64,000 bases of DNA, taken from assembly GCA_013400155.1 (NCBI GenBank), contig VXBM01000009.1:945322-1009321 (forward strand), read 5' to 3'. Of this stretch, positions 11,969 through 24,654 are shown in pieces. A model generated the notes under the pieces. It worked only from the letters and a program-made list of their open reading frames with translations, did no database searches and had not been told where the DNA came from. The translations under genes and the position numbers were made by a program. Positions within the stretch are counted from its first letter, which is position 1. Every line of letters starts with the position of its first letter. The DNA comes from Helopsaltes ochotensis. Taxonomy: Eukaryota > Chordata > Aves > Passeriformes > Locustellidae.

Positions 11969-12945
11969 ATTGAGGGGCCCAGGACTGAACACAGCATTGG
12001 AGGTGTGGCCTCAGCAGTGCCCAGTGCAGGGGGACGGTCACTGCCCTGCTCCTGCTGGCCACACCAGGCTGATCCAGGCCAGGATGCCATCGGCCTTCTG
12101 GGCCACCTGGGCACACGCTGGATCGTGTTCAGCTGCTGCTGAGCAGCACCCCCAGGTCCTTTTCCACCAGGCAGCTTCCCAGCCACTGCCCCCAGCCTAC
12201 AGCGCTGCCTGGGGTTGTTGTGACCCAGGACTTGGCATTTTGGACCTCTTACAGTTGCCTTCACCCATCCATCCAGCCTGTCCAGGTTCCCCTGAAGAGC
12301 CTTCCTGCCCCGCAGCAGATTGACACTCTTAGTGATGTCTGAACTCTTCCTGAGGATGCATTTGATCCAAGTCATCAATAAAGGTATATAAAGGCCCAGT
12401 TCTGGACCCAAAACTGAGACCTGTGACCCAGCTGGATGTAACTCCATTCAGCACCACTCTCTGAGCTCAGCAATCCAGCCAGTTTTTTTATCCAGCAAAT
12501 ACACCTGTCCAAGCCATGAGGAACCAGTTTCTCCAGGAGAATGCTGTGGGAAAAAGCACCAAAAACTTCACTAAACTGCCAGGCAGACTCCATCCACTGC
12601 CTTTTCCTGGTCTACTAAGTGGGTCAATTTGTCATAAAAAGAGATAAAGTGGTTTAAACAGGACCTGCCTTTCACTAGACCATGCTGGCTGAGCCTGATC
12701 ACCTGGATGTCCTGCACATACCACCACTTGGGATGATCTGCTCCATGACAAGGTTAAGGTGGACAGGTCTGTAGTTCCCTGGATTCAATCTCCAACCCTA
12801 CTTGTAGATGGGCATCACATTTACTAGCTTTCAGTTGCCTGGGGCCTTCCCTGGTCAGCCAGGACCGCTGATAAATGAAGGAAAGTGTCGAGTGAACACT
12901 TCTGCCAGTTATCTCAGTAGCCCTGAGTGGATCCAAGCTCATCAA
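11969..12945 (-). mobile_element. CR1 LINE ORF2 reverse-transcriptase region, minus strand, broken
   Basis: Antisense CR1 ORF2. On the minus strand the order is the RT palm and thumb: a SHSILLEKL / HGLD block (about 12500-12560), a VLGPELG block (about 12390-12410), the place where the catalytic FADDTKL box should be (now SSDITKS), then GRKALQGNLDRLDGW and LGHNNP, and at the low-coordinate end an ALGTAEATPPMLCSVLGPS stretch equivalent to YSALVRPHLEYCVQFWAP. The FADD catalytic pair is lost and at least two frame changes separate the blocks, so it is dead. The upstream end, near ggatccaagctc (12935), is the usual CR1 5' truncation. The 166-codon minus frame at 11947-12447 is part of it. Confidence 0.93.
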
Positions 12946-13434
12946 ACTACAGTATGCAGCAAAAGAACAAAAAGCAACAGATTTTTGCATTGAGGAGAAA
13001 GGAAAGAAGGTCATTAATGGTGCCAAGGCACTTGCTCCAGCTACTTGGGAAGCAGTTGGTAGGAGACATCAGGGCACTATGAAGACCTCCCATGAACGTG
13101 CACCAGGATAAGGCCTGGTGAGGGGAATCAGTGTCAGGCAGCCCCAGGATGTTGATGGGCATGGGGATGGGACATCAGCTTGGGTTAAGCCTGGGCAGGG
13201 CTGCCTTGCAGCAGAACCATCCCCACAGGTGTAGTTGGACCTGCCATATCTCCCCTAGAGTATAGTCAGGAGCTCCTCTTTGCCTCCTGTGGGACACAGG
13301 CAGGTCCTGGCCCTCCTGGGTGAGGGAACCTTGCAGGAATGAAGAACCAGGGCTTGCCATATGTCTTATAACTGGGAAAAAAGAATTTTCTTCAGAACGA
13401 GAGAGAAGTGTATATGGATACCTGTTAGCCCCTT
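12946..13434. other. GC-richer unrecognised DNA
   Basis: Noticeably richer in G and C than the surrounding kilobases, especially 13040-13360. It no longer matches CR1 after about 12945. It contains short frames on both strands without domain look (for example 12947-13162 and 13175-13360, minus). It could be the remains of another element or part of an old regulatory region. Confidence 0.4.
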
Positions 13435-13439
13435 TTGGG

Positions 13440-13700
13440 AGCTGTTACAGCAGTTTGAAATGGTCGGTTGAAATGTAATTAACATTCGGGTTCCATGTCT
13501 CTCATCTGGGAAAGGGCTGACCGCTCAGCTGTGTGTGTGGGGGCTGTCAAATCCCACCTCCAGCTGCACAGCAGGCACAATTATCTTGTCCAGTGCCTAG
13601 CTGTACATAAAGCTCAGGGACTCAGAAACAGCTTGTGCACATCTGAGCCTGCTGCTCTTCGCTTTGGACTTCATTACACACACCTTCACGCATCCCAGGT
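13440..13700 (+). promoter_or_regulatory. Candidate promoter and non-coding first exon
   Basis: Seen: a GC-balanced block in an AT-rich background; taattaac at about 13477; a CAGCTG E-box at 13561; a TATA-like tacataaagc at 13604-13613; then roughly 90 bases to catcccag followed by gtgagtcc, a very good splice donor (GT at 13699-13700). A transcript starting about 30 bases after the TATA-like box would give a first exon of about 13635-13698 with no ATG. Inference: this order is what a TATA-type vertebrate promoter with a non-coding first exon looks like. No following coding exon was identified in the window, and motif order of this kind can arise by chance. Confidence 0.25.
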
Positions 13701-13760
13701 GAGTCCGTTCATCTCCTGTTCACTTGGCTTGCCCCTGAAGCTTGTGCTGTTCTAAGCCAC

Positions 13761-16700
13761 CAGGTCCTTGATAAAATTTCATGTGAAAATTGAACATCCA
13801 GCAGGAAAGTGCTTTCAAATATTATTTTAAGGGCTTGGTTTGTTATGGATTCACAGAAAAATCTGGTAATGAACTTTTTTTAAAAATAGGAAAGTTCAGT
13901 TTCTGCAAACAATTTTTTTCCAAGAAAACTGCTTTTCCTGTTAAGAAAAAAATATGGCCAGATCAACTAGAATAAGAAAAGTTTGGGCTCTTTTGAAATT
14001 AATGGAATTATTTAATTTTGTAGTCTGTATTAACTTCAAATGCAGAAGCTTGGGCTTTGCTGCTGCAGGACCTCACAGGGGTTATAGCTCAAGCATATCC
14101 CTTCCTCACTCTCTCAAACAGAAAAAGCTCTGTGAATGCTGTCATTTCCCATGACATATCACCACTTTTCCATGCTTGAAATTGCAACACACGATGAAAA
14201 TCATATGATTATATCTTGAAAACAGAATATGCAGCAAAACTTAGCCAGGAAGAGGCATAAGTCATCAGAATGATATTATAGGTCCTTGGAAACATCTATT
14301 AATCTCAGCCCTCAGCCCAGCTTCTCTAATGTTGAAATATCCAAGTATTTTACTATAATTGCAAATATCAAGATATAACCTTTCTTCAGAACTTTCTGTC
14401 TTGTGACAATGTAAAAAAATTTTTAAAAATTAAAAAAATAATTTGCAAAAAAAAAGTGTCAAACTTGCTATCCTAATCAGAAAAAAACCCAAGTGTGAAA
14501 GGATTAGTGATTGTCACAGGAGAAATATTTCAATATTCAAACACTCTGCTCAGAGAAAAAAAACTAGTTGTAACATCACCCATAAAACTCAACCTGTCAG
14601 AATTTTTTCAGTTGTTTTTGTAGTAACTATTTAGCTCAAGAGACCTGGGGGGAACCACGCTGAATATGGAGCAGCTGCAGATTAGAAGGAGGTAAATACT
14701 TTTCCTTTTCATACATAGCATTACTAAATTGGAAAGCATGTCAAGACAAACACATTATGATTTTTATATTGTGTGTATTGTGTGTGTGTATGTGTATATA
14801 TATATATTCATATGTATACAAATATTTATATATCTAAGTATTGCCCCAGGAAATTATACCAGAAGCAAGTCTATTGTGAGTTGAAATTCAAGATGAAATG
14901 GTGGTTCTCATTTGGAATTCAGCAGCTAATTTGTGACTTTGTTAGACAATTCGCAAAAATCATAGAAGACATCAAGTCTGATTTCATGCCCTAAACTGCA
15001 CTATTACTGAATATTTCTATATGTTGTTTCAGGAAATGCAAACTGATTTCATAGCAGTGGCAAAAGACACATTTCTTAATATCTGGAAAATACTTGGCAG
15101 TGTGATATGATCCATGTTTTCAAGGACAGATCTTAAACTACACTTTCAAAAAGCAGAGACATAAATCAATGGCAAGATGTTCTTGTAAACTGGATACAAC
15201 AGGTTTTCTGTCTCTTCTCTTCTAATTTTATATGCTTTTCAAGTACTAAATGGAAAGGTTGATTTGAGTAAAGTTTTCTAAAGCATAACTTTCAAGGCAA
15301 TAGAAAAAATAATAGCACACCTGGCTGACTTTCTATTAACATATTGATGAAACTATAAACCATCAGAAATGTTTCCTCAACAAACTTTTATTTAATGCAA
15401 ATATAGTTGTATTCCTATCAAACTATTCTTTCATAATCCAAATTCATTGATAATGAGCTAATAAGAAAACACTACACGTTTTCGATTTGTCATTGCTGTT
15501 TTACTGATACAGAAAAAAGTTTATTTCAGAGAGTTCTGATCTTTGTGAACACCAGACTTTCTTCCTATATATATATGGGCATGTTCATGAAATTCCCTGA
15601 AGGTCTCAAATGTTCTCACTGAACAGAGCAAAGGAGAGTTTTTAGAGAACAGATTTAACAGAGTCAAAACTCTTTTTTTTCAAATTATTCTCCCCTCCTT
15701 CTGCTCTCCCCTAATCTCGTCTCCAGGGTATCATCCAGCATATGGGAAACTTTATGCTGAGTATGAATATAGCTAATTTGTAGACTATTTTCATATCACT
15801 TCAGGAAAATCATCAGATAAAAACCCCCCATACTTTGTTTTTGAGCATCACCATGTTAGGGCACTGTTTCTGGTATCACATCAGAAATTCAACTCAGCAG
15901 ATAACACTCTATTAAAATAATACAGTAAAGTATCAACCATTTGGGCATAGCAATAATTTTTAAAACTGTTTCATAGTCTTGTAATTGCAAATTATCATCT
16001 AGTCCTGGGTTTGGGTGTAAATGCAGAAGATAGAGATGGATATTTAAGTATGATCTACCTTCTGTGTTCCTTTAGAGAAATTTACAGATCCAAAATGAAC
16101 AGGTTTTTACATCCTGAAGAATTTTTTATGCCATTTATCTAATCTGGATATGTAACTGCCTAATTACACTTAAAAGGTAAATATTGAGTCTTTGCAACAC
16201 CATGTTACACTGACATAGTACTGGACTAATTCTCTGGTGAATCAGCAAATCCATAACTCTACATAAATTGTCTCCAAAATTACTTATATTACTGCAGGTG
16301 TAAAATGTTAGTCTAAATAAGGTCATCAAAGCTAGTGAGTTTCTATTCTACATATAAATCTCTTTGACTTTTATTTCACAAGGCTGTATCTTCCCATTTC
16401 TAATGACCAAAATATTACCATATATTCAAAACTTCTATTTCGTGAGTCGGTTTATTGGAGTTTGGGTTTTTGTTTGGGTATTTGGTGTTTTGTTTTGCTG
16501 GGATTTTTTTTAATAAAAAAGATTCCTGGTATAGTTAAAATTTCTAAATGACTGTCAGGACAATGACAAATGTAACCTTTACCTGGGAAAACATTTAGAT
16601 ATCAAAGACCTTGCAACTTATTTTAGCAATCAGATCCACAGATCAAACAGTAGTAGGATCAAATAAAATGTTTGACTACTTGCAAATATCTCTTTATCAG

Positions 16701-17199
16701 AATAATTTTCAGCTGTGTCATCTTATTTGTGCTTATAGGATAGGAATTAAACAATTTCAAAATTTTGCTCATTGTGATTGTAGGATTATACTTTTTACTA
16801 TTGTGACTTGAAGACTTTAATTATATCCAGTCTGAGATATGAGTACTCCTTCTGTAATTTCAGAAAAAAGGACTATAAAATAGTCATAAGCTATTAGCAC
16901 TTTCTGCTTCTTTCTTTAATAATTCTTATTATGTGATACAATAATTTCACTCCTGGTCGGTCGGCTCAGTATCAAAACTTAGAGCGAGTATAAAAGTCAG
17001 AAAACATAACATGAGCTTGTCTTGGAAATATGTGAAGAGATTCAGATCAGTAGGTCCTAATTCTCGTGTCTTATCTCCAATGAAAGTAGTGAAGATGTAC
17101 CAACTACTGTTTCACTCTAATTTCATTTGGATCCCTGCAGTTTTACACGAGTGAGTGTTAAATCAAAGACAAATTTATCCGATGTAGGAAATAAACATG
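13761..17199. other. AT-rich non-coding DNA
   Basis: No family recognised. It includes a TG/TA microsatellite (14769-14810) and a T/G-rich run at 16450-16515. Short frames, none convincing. Confidence 0.5.
14769..14810. repeat. (TG)n(TA)n microsatellite
   Basis: An interrupted run of TG units passing into TA units (tgtgtgtgtatgtgtatata, then atatatattc). Directly seen. Confidence 0.9.
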
Positions 17200-17290
17200 A
17201 CAAAGTTCATGGAGGCCAGGGTGTCATTTCTGACAGTGGTCAATACCGGGTGCAGCACCAGAAGCTATAAAAATCCTCTGGCAGTAATGT
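17200..17290 (+). repeat. Possible ancient amniote interspersed repeat
   Basis: The segment tctgacagtggtcaatacc, then gggtgcagcaccagaagct, then aaaaatcctctggcagta resembles a repeat I remember from sauropsid genomes with the order 'acagtggccaataccagatgc ... gaaggtgtaagaaccctgcagtagg'. The match is from memory, short and degenerate. The TATA-like gctataaaaatcc inside it is then explained as repeat sequence, not a promoter. Confidence 0.35.
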
Positions 17291-20200
17291 AGATGAGAAT
17301 GTGGATACCTGGGTTATTATGGATGCACACAACTGATTTGAAAGGACTTTCTGTGTGCATTGGTCTTTGTTTGCAGAGAAGTAATAACAGCTCATACTGC
17401 AGATTGGCTTACTGCTACTGGCAATTAATTAGGAGACATTATGTACGCTTATTTTTTAAGCTTTATGAATTCCATAATACTAAATTTTAATTTAGTACAC
17501 TCTAATAATTATTGTGTGTATCCCATTAATCATCAGGAAAGTGCAGGTTGCAATCCAAAGCACAATATGGGACACAATGATCTATATTGGTAAAGATAGG
17601 GCTTCCTGGGAGGGCAGTAAAGGAACTGACAAGTTCAGAGGGAGATTTGGCTTTGCATAAAGAAACGCAAATCAGGTATTTGCAGCCATAATCAGAGTTA
17701 CTTTGTTTTATTCCAAGAGAGTACATTAACTCTGCGTTCATTTAAAATACAAAAAATGAGGTCTGTGAGATCATTCCAGACAAACCACGACTGCAGATAA
17801 CATTTCAAACTGATGAAGGTTTTTTTTGTTAATGACGTTTTAATTTTTAGAATTTCAAAGCATCAAAGCAGTAAAATAAAACCAGGAACTTAAAATTTCT
17901 CTGGGGATTTGGTCAGAAAGCTTTTTCTCTCTCAAAGGCAAATAACAGGTTCATTTTAAAGCAAAGATAATAGCTGCACTATCTGTAAAAATATTTTATA
18001 CATACAAATGAATACATGCAACATCTTTGTGAAATGAGAAAATATTGCAGTCTTTACGGACTGGTAGGCTCACTAAAATATGAAATGGTAATGATTTGCA
18101 CGGAATTGTAGAGATAAATCAGTCTGAGAGAATGTTGAAGCATCTGACTTTAATTCGCATACTTCAATGAAACGCATTGCCTTTTCCCACTCACTGTTTC
18201 ATTTCTCAAATGGCAAGTACAGGGGGTATATATTTGCAGTATGGAGCAGATAACAATGCAATAGGAACTGGAAAACTCTATGAATATCAGCTTGTTCATA
18301 CCTGAATTGCATTCCCTGAATGCTAAGGCATTACTGCCCTTTTCAGCTCCTTGTTGATTCTTGTAAACAAGTGAAGCTCTGAAAGGCTTGCCATTTCCCA
18401 TAATTACTTCAGCATGTGTCACCTTTCGATTTTCTATATTATTTCAGGCTAAATTTTTCTCAGTATTTTTATCTCATAATAAAATTGCACATCATGTTCA
18501 GAGACCATCTCAGTCATTAATGAAAAAATACCAGATTACCAATACAAATTTACTTGGGATAGGTGATCAGCTCCTTTAAATTTCTATAACCTCACCTATC
18601 CATAGTGTTCATTCCCACACACTTGGCTTCCATTTTAATTCTTCATTATGAGAAAACTGTAGCATTTCATTAGAAATGCTCTCTGTTAGAGAGGAATGAT
18701 GTCACAAAATTAGAGATGTGAAAAATATCTGTCCTGGAAGCATTGCCTGATAAAACATAAATTTCCCTGATACAAACATAAAATCCTACAACCTCATTTT
18801 CTCTGATTCATATTTTTTGCATAAATACTTTACAGTATTATAATTGACATAACACTGTGTTTGACATGGCGTTAATATGAATTGAGAACAAGAATCTATT
18901 AAGAAATGTTCTGTGAACCTAGATTTATTTCTGTAAAACAAACTGTTCTAACAAAAAAAGGCAGACATGAACAACAAGAGGAAGCCTGTATGTTGCTAGC
19001 AGTGAGAGCTTCAAAGCATTAAAAAGAAATAATCACCACTTTGTACTCACTTTTTTCTTTCAGTGCCTACATGACAGACACCCACGTTTATAAGGAGCTT
19101 CTCTATCTATGCTAAATACAAGGATGGATGATTTCAAAATCCTTTTCAAAATCATGTGATGATCTTTTCCTCTAAATTCTAAAATTGCATCATACAAAAA
19201 GCTGAATTTAAACAGATCTGTAATGAATTCAAGCAACCATGCAGCTATTCAATTAAAAAGGAGTGAAAGCAAACACTAACAATATTGAGACATTCCATAT
19301 CAGAAGCAACTGACACCTTCTCTCATTTTGATCTCTGTAAATAAGATCTTGGAATAAGTGAATTTATATTGACGTAAAAACTGAAAAGGGTAAAAGCAAG
19401 AAGAAGCCACACTGAAGAGTTCTGTTCCTGCTTTCTGCAGCAGCATAGCCTCTCTTCATTCTGCAGCAGTATGTAATTAATAACTTAGGCCTATTTCACT
19501 CAGATATAAAAGTGCACATTTCAGTGAGCAGCCTTACCTGAGGCACTAGCAACCTGGAGGTCTAGATTCAGAATATAAGAGCATTTTTTAACTATAGAAG
19601 ACCTATGTGCAAACTCTTTAAATGACCATGCATTATCTGCATCACATATATGCCTAAACTATTCTGCTAAAGGCATATGCATGAAAAGAGTGTCTTTAAA
19701 ATGTCGTATCTTTTTAATTACTTAGCCACCTTGATTCTCCCATTCTAACCTCGTGACATTGCTCTGCACTGGAAAATAGTTAGGACTGCTCAGCCACGGG
19801 GTCATTCAGCATCACTGAACCATGAATGTCCTGCAACAGAAAGAAATTATTATCAGCAGATATCCATCAGAACACTACTTAGGCACTTAATGAAAATGGC
19901 TTTATAGATGCTCCTAAAAAGTAAGGCTTTTTTATCAAAACTGAAGTTATTCACAGTAGAATCATGGTTTAAGATAGTTTTTGGTCAAGTTGTTGGCAGC
20001 CACACTGTAATATTGTTGCTAGATGTCTTTTCAGTATTTTTGAATTTTTTTTTCCTTAGAAAAATATTCTCATCCTGATGAGAGCAAAATCACAGTAAAA
20101 ATTAAGGTCAATGTCTAGTTTAAAACATGTTCCTTTATGGAAATCTTTTGTGGATAACTGCTTCCGGAGGAACTATGAGAAGAAAAGAATGGCATCCCAA

Positions 20201-20518
20201 AAAGACCACAGAACAGGAAAAATATTAGGCTTTGCCCAATGCCCTTAGCAGTTGTTAATTTTCTTTCCTCGTTGCATATTGAAAATGGAGACATTCAAAT
20301 CTCTAAACTTTGGTGCCTGGTGACCTTGTGCATGGGACGTCCACACAATGCTAGAAATCATGCCCCAAGACCACAGAGGTCCCATTAGCTTTTCATAGTG
20401 TGGTTGCTGAGTGGTTAAGCTACATAAGCTTACGTGACTCGTGACACTGTGGATGCTCTGGGGTATTGTCCAACCCCAAGATGGGTGTGCTGGCCAGCAG
20501 TGACTGAATACAAACCAG
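17291..20518. other. AT-rich non-coding DNA
   Basis: Nothing recognised. A polypyrimidine/AG sequence at 18430-18448 looks like a splice acceptor and is followed by a 40-codon frame, but without a donor or family match. The last 300 bases before the CR1 are somewhat GC-richer and unassigned. Confidence 0.5.
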
Positions 20519-21116
20519 TAGTGTGCCTGTGTAGCCATCTGAACTCATATCAGCCCTGGAGTGGCCAGCAGGACCCGGGCAGTGACCATTTCCCTCTACT
20601 CAGCACTGCTGAGGCCACACCTCCAATGCTGTGTTCAGTGCTGGGCCCCTCCCTGCAAGAAAGACATTGAGGGGCTGCAGCGTGTCCAGAGAAGGGCAGG
20701 GAGCTGGGGAAGGGTCTGGGGCACAAGTCCTGTGAGGAGCGGCTGAGGGAGCTGGGGGTGCTTAGCCTGGAGGCTCTGAGGGAACCCTCTCACTCTAGAA
20801 CTGCCTGAGGGTGTAGCCAGGTGGGGGTCAGTCTCTTCTCCCAAGTAATAAATGATAGAACAACTAGAAATGGCCTCAATTTGCACCTGGGGAGGTTTAG
20901 ATTGGATGTTAGGAAACATTTCTTCATGGAAAGAATTTTCAGGCATTGGAACAGGCTTCCCAGGGGGGTGGTTGTGTGACCATCCCTGGGGGTATTTAAA
21001 GGACATGTATATGTGGTTATTAAAGTATATGGTTTAGTGTGGACTTGGTAGTGCTGGGTTAGTGGTTGGACTTGATGGTCTTAGACCTAAATAATTCTGT
21101 TACTATATGATGTTTA
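20519..21116 (+). mobile_element. CR1 LINE, 5'-truncated, with 3' end
   Basis: Starts in the late ORF2 region (gtgtgcctgtgtagcc, then tatcagccctggagtggcca) and continues through SLYSALLRPHLQCCVQCWAP (from about 20591), the KKDIEGLQRVQRRA block, the end of ORF2 and the 3' UTR: ggaggtttagattggatgtt, ggcattggaacaggcttccc, gtggttggacttgatggtct. It ends at about 21116 in a worn tail (aataattctgttactatat). Short deletions and frameshifts make it non-functional. Typical avian CR1 length for a 5'-truncated copy. Confidence 0.95.
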
Positions 21117-24100
21117 ACAGTTTCCTGCTATCTGAAGAACTGACTTAAAATCCCATGCTTTAATCTGACAAAGGGACACTTCCTATTTCTAATTTTATGG
21201 CATTTAATATTAGCATACAAATGGCCAATCTGTTTATGCACTCTTGTTACTGGCTGCATTTGTCGAAAATCCATGTATTTATATATATATGTATGTATAG
21301 TCTGATCCCACAGTATTTTGAATGAACTCTGTCCTTTTGAAGTATCTAGAAATATACAGCTTTCCAGAAAAGGCAAATATTTTGCAATGACACTAATGAG
21401 ATCTGCCATCTGCCCCAGACATCTTGTGACCTCTTTTCACAGATGTTGGTTCTAAAGGGAATCACTGTTAATAGCATAAATGGAATACAGATCTATAGAA
21501 ATAAATGCTGTAGATAATTGAGCAGCATCTAGAGGACAGCGTCCCATTGAAAAAGAGAAGAGCATGAACAAAGACTCTATTCACCTGCCTACCAGCTATT
21601 TAAGGATCTACAAACCAGTGGATAAAGATGTGCTTTAGAGTCAGTTGGTTGACTGTAGAGCAAGTGGTGCAAGAAGGATGTGATAGATTCTTTAAAATAA
21701 AATATGTTCTGCCCCCTGGAAAGATAAACCACATCTGTGAAGTGCTGAGCATGAACAGAACTGAAGACGCTCTGATGCACTCAAATATTTAATGATACAT
21801 TTTATCTGCAACACAAAAAATCTTAGGTTGGACTCTACTTGCCTTTAATGAATTAACAGTTTACTTCCTCTTGCTTGATATTGGTAGAATTTTGACAATT
21901 AGTATCAACTACAAGGGTGGTGTAAGAAGTCAAATTAATTTTTTTGTGGAAAATTAAGATCTCCACAGAACATGTGTATGTTCTCATTTGAGAGGTGTTT
22001 TCAATTTCATTTTTTTGCAGGGTGATATACTTTTTTGCTACAGATGGTAGTAACACAAATCTGTGTTAAAATTTTATTTTTCCAGTTTAATTTTTCCTTT
22101 TGCATTTTTTGGGTATCTATTTCACTCCATCTGAATGGGAGATGTGAATTTTGATTACCATCTCATTTCTGAATATTGGAAATTTTAATTTGAATTTCGT
22201 TATGAAAGGAATTGAGTTCAGTGACACAGAGGGTGATGAGGCAAATCCAATAGAACAGATTTCTTACTTTTTATTTTTACCTCAGGGTTTTTAAGCTCTC
22301 CTACTACACCGTTCTTAGATTAGTTCTTAGGTTCTAGCTGCCTAAAAACTCTTCTAAAATATTAAGCATATGAAAATAAAATAGTCTATTCATAATTATG
22401 CAAGTGGGTTTAGTCACTAACATGGAATATGTTCATTTGTGTGCTCAGTCATTGTTCTAAAAAGATTTAAAGAACTGTTTGAAATAAAGGCAACCATCCC
22501 TTCTATTGAGAAGCCTCGGATTGATGTACTAGTAGTAATAACTATTTGAATGATTTAGTGCTTTCTATCCTCCATATCACATGAAGTCACTGTTTTGAAA
22601 GCTCTTCTGAGGTAAATAAACATTTCAGCAAGTGTTGTCACAAATTAATTAAACAAATTAACCACACAGGTTAAATTCCTTTAGAAATTGGGGGTTTGGG
22701 GGTATGGATCTACCCTCTGTTGTTCTTTGAAGACTGCTCTGGATCTGTGTTTACTCGCTTGCTAGCATGGGAAGGCTCACTGACTATTGGCATCAGTCAT
22801 AATGTATAGGGACAAGAATATACATAAAGAAAAGTGAGTAGTCGTTAAGAAACAGTTAATATAATGAGTGCAAAAAAGCCATATGGATTTCACAATTATC
22901 AGCACCACAGCCAACAATTATCTGCAAACTATAGCAATAATTTAACTTTAGGTTACTTTGCATTGTTTATCCACTTTCATTGAATACAACTGTCAGCAAA
23001 GTAGATGATGAACCTGGTTTATTCAGATTACAGCTGCATGTAGAAGTTAAAATGAGAATCAGAAGAAGAATCAGAGAATAGAAGAAAAGTGCTGGATACT
23101 GTTGCCTGTTCCAGAGAAAATGTCTCAACCTTAGTCTGAAAGAGGGCTCATGAGTCAATGTGACATGTATGAGAAAGGGTAAAGGACACTACAGAGTGTA
23201 GATGCAGCTTCTTTGATTATTGCCTTAGAAATCTCACTACTCACACTCTTAAGGTTTAGTATTCTCCTCTAGAATCCTTACCTTGGGAATCCTTGATTTT
23301 GTTTTATCGCTTTCTAGGCTCCCAGTAAAGTAGCTACCACTCCTTTGCTCACTTCACAAGGCTTCAAATCACTAAAAAGTGACACAAATTTGATGTTTTG
23401 GTTTCAAACCATACATACACACGGAAACATGGTAAATTCTTTACCTTCCAGACGCTGACCAAGTCTGAGACTGCTAGCATATTTACTGAGTGTAACTACT
23501 GTTTCTTATCCTGAATACCTTTGTGTCTAATGCTTAGAAGTTTGTTGCTTACGTGCTAGCTTTCCTTGCTGAATTCATGCAGAATGTGTTTTATGAGCTT
23601 CACTCAAAACATACCAAATGACACTTTTAAAATCCCTTTATTGGATTTGGTTCTGGGCTTACCTATGAGATTAGAATTTCCACATTGAAAAGTAAACAGG
23701 AACATTTAAGAGAAAACCATCACCTAATTTTAAGATGGTCTACTTTCATAGAAAGGTACTAGCTTAGCTAATTAGTAATATACTCTATTCAAATGCTGCT
23801 GAGGGAGGAAAAATTGAATACCTTATTATGTAAAAGATTGGTAATTATGTTTATTTTCTGTAAGTACACTCACCAAAGCTGAAGAAATTATCTCAGCATT
23901 AGGTCATTCCCCTTGCTTTCTGACACTGGAGAGAAAAAAGGCATAAAAACCTGACCAGTGTGACTTTGTCAAGTATGTAACAAGGCCAAAAGAACAGTTG
24001 AACTTCTGCAACTTTCTTTTCAACACAAGAAGTCTGTATTTCAAGTGTCACACATATTGAGGTTTCAAGGACTGTGCCTTGCAAAATTAAAAGTGAAAAC

Positions 24101-24574
24101 TGCTCTGATGGTCAGTTTCCCAAACAAGCTCTGCTTTGTGCCACCAACCATCACTGAAATAAGGACTGCTGGCAGACATGGCTTCCAGACTCTATACTAC
24201 CCAGAGCACTGCTGACCTTTTAGAAACATACTATGAGGGGTTTTGGGCCTCTAGAGCCATTCTTGTAATACCAATAGAGAAAAGGAATCACCATGACAAC
24301 ACAGCCAGCAATAAGTCACAGATTTCTGGATGTGTGACTTGAACATTCTGTGAATCCCAAGGGACATTTGAGTTGGAGTTCAGGACTCACAGCTTTTTAT
24401 TTGCATGGAGCAACATTGTTTTCTCCCAGGAAACAACAGCATGAGGCTGTTTTCAAATGATGCCTTTGTTGCATTGTTCTTCACCAACAAGACCGACCCT
24501 CAGGAACCTCTTACCCAGGAGAGAAGGGTAAAGAACATTGGAAAGAAGACTTTTGCTTGATCATGGAGTATTGG
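21117..24574. other. AT-rich non-coding DNA
   Basis: No family, exon or RNA gene recognised. Only short frames and a TA run at about 21279-21290. Confidence 0.5.
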
Positions 24575-24654
24575 GTCGTGGACTTAACACCAGCAAATCC
24601 ACAGGCCCTCACAAGATGCATCCATGTGTGCTGAGCTGATAGATACTGTCGAGG
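24575..24654 (+). mobile_element. CR1 LINE fragment, left part of an interrupted copy
   Basis: ggacttaacaccagcaaatc, then tgcatccatgtgtgctgagc and tgatagatactgtcgagg match the CR1 ORF2 segment ahead of the reverse transcriptase fingers (the 'dgmhp-vl-ela' stretch). The match stops at gagg (24651-24654). It resumes in the right register at 25259, so this and the next CR1 piece are one insertion split by a later one. Confidence 0.8.

Noticed and set aside
11835..12447. Frames of 162 (plus) and 166 (minus) codons, the longest in the window
   Set aside because: Both lie in CR1 fragments; the minus one is decayed CR1 ORF2 lacking the catalytic FADD, the plus one joins CR1 pieces of opposite orientation.
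18430..18579. Splice-acceptor-like polypyrimidine tract followed by an open frame
   Set aside because: No donor, no family match; such tracts are common in AT-rich DNA.
20635..21006. 123-codon minus-strand frame
   Set aside because: Antisense to the plus-strand CR1 at 20519-21116.
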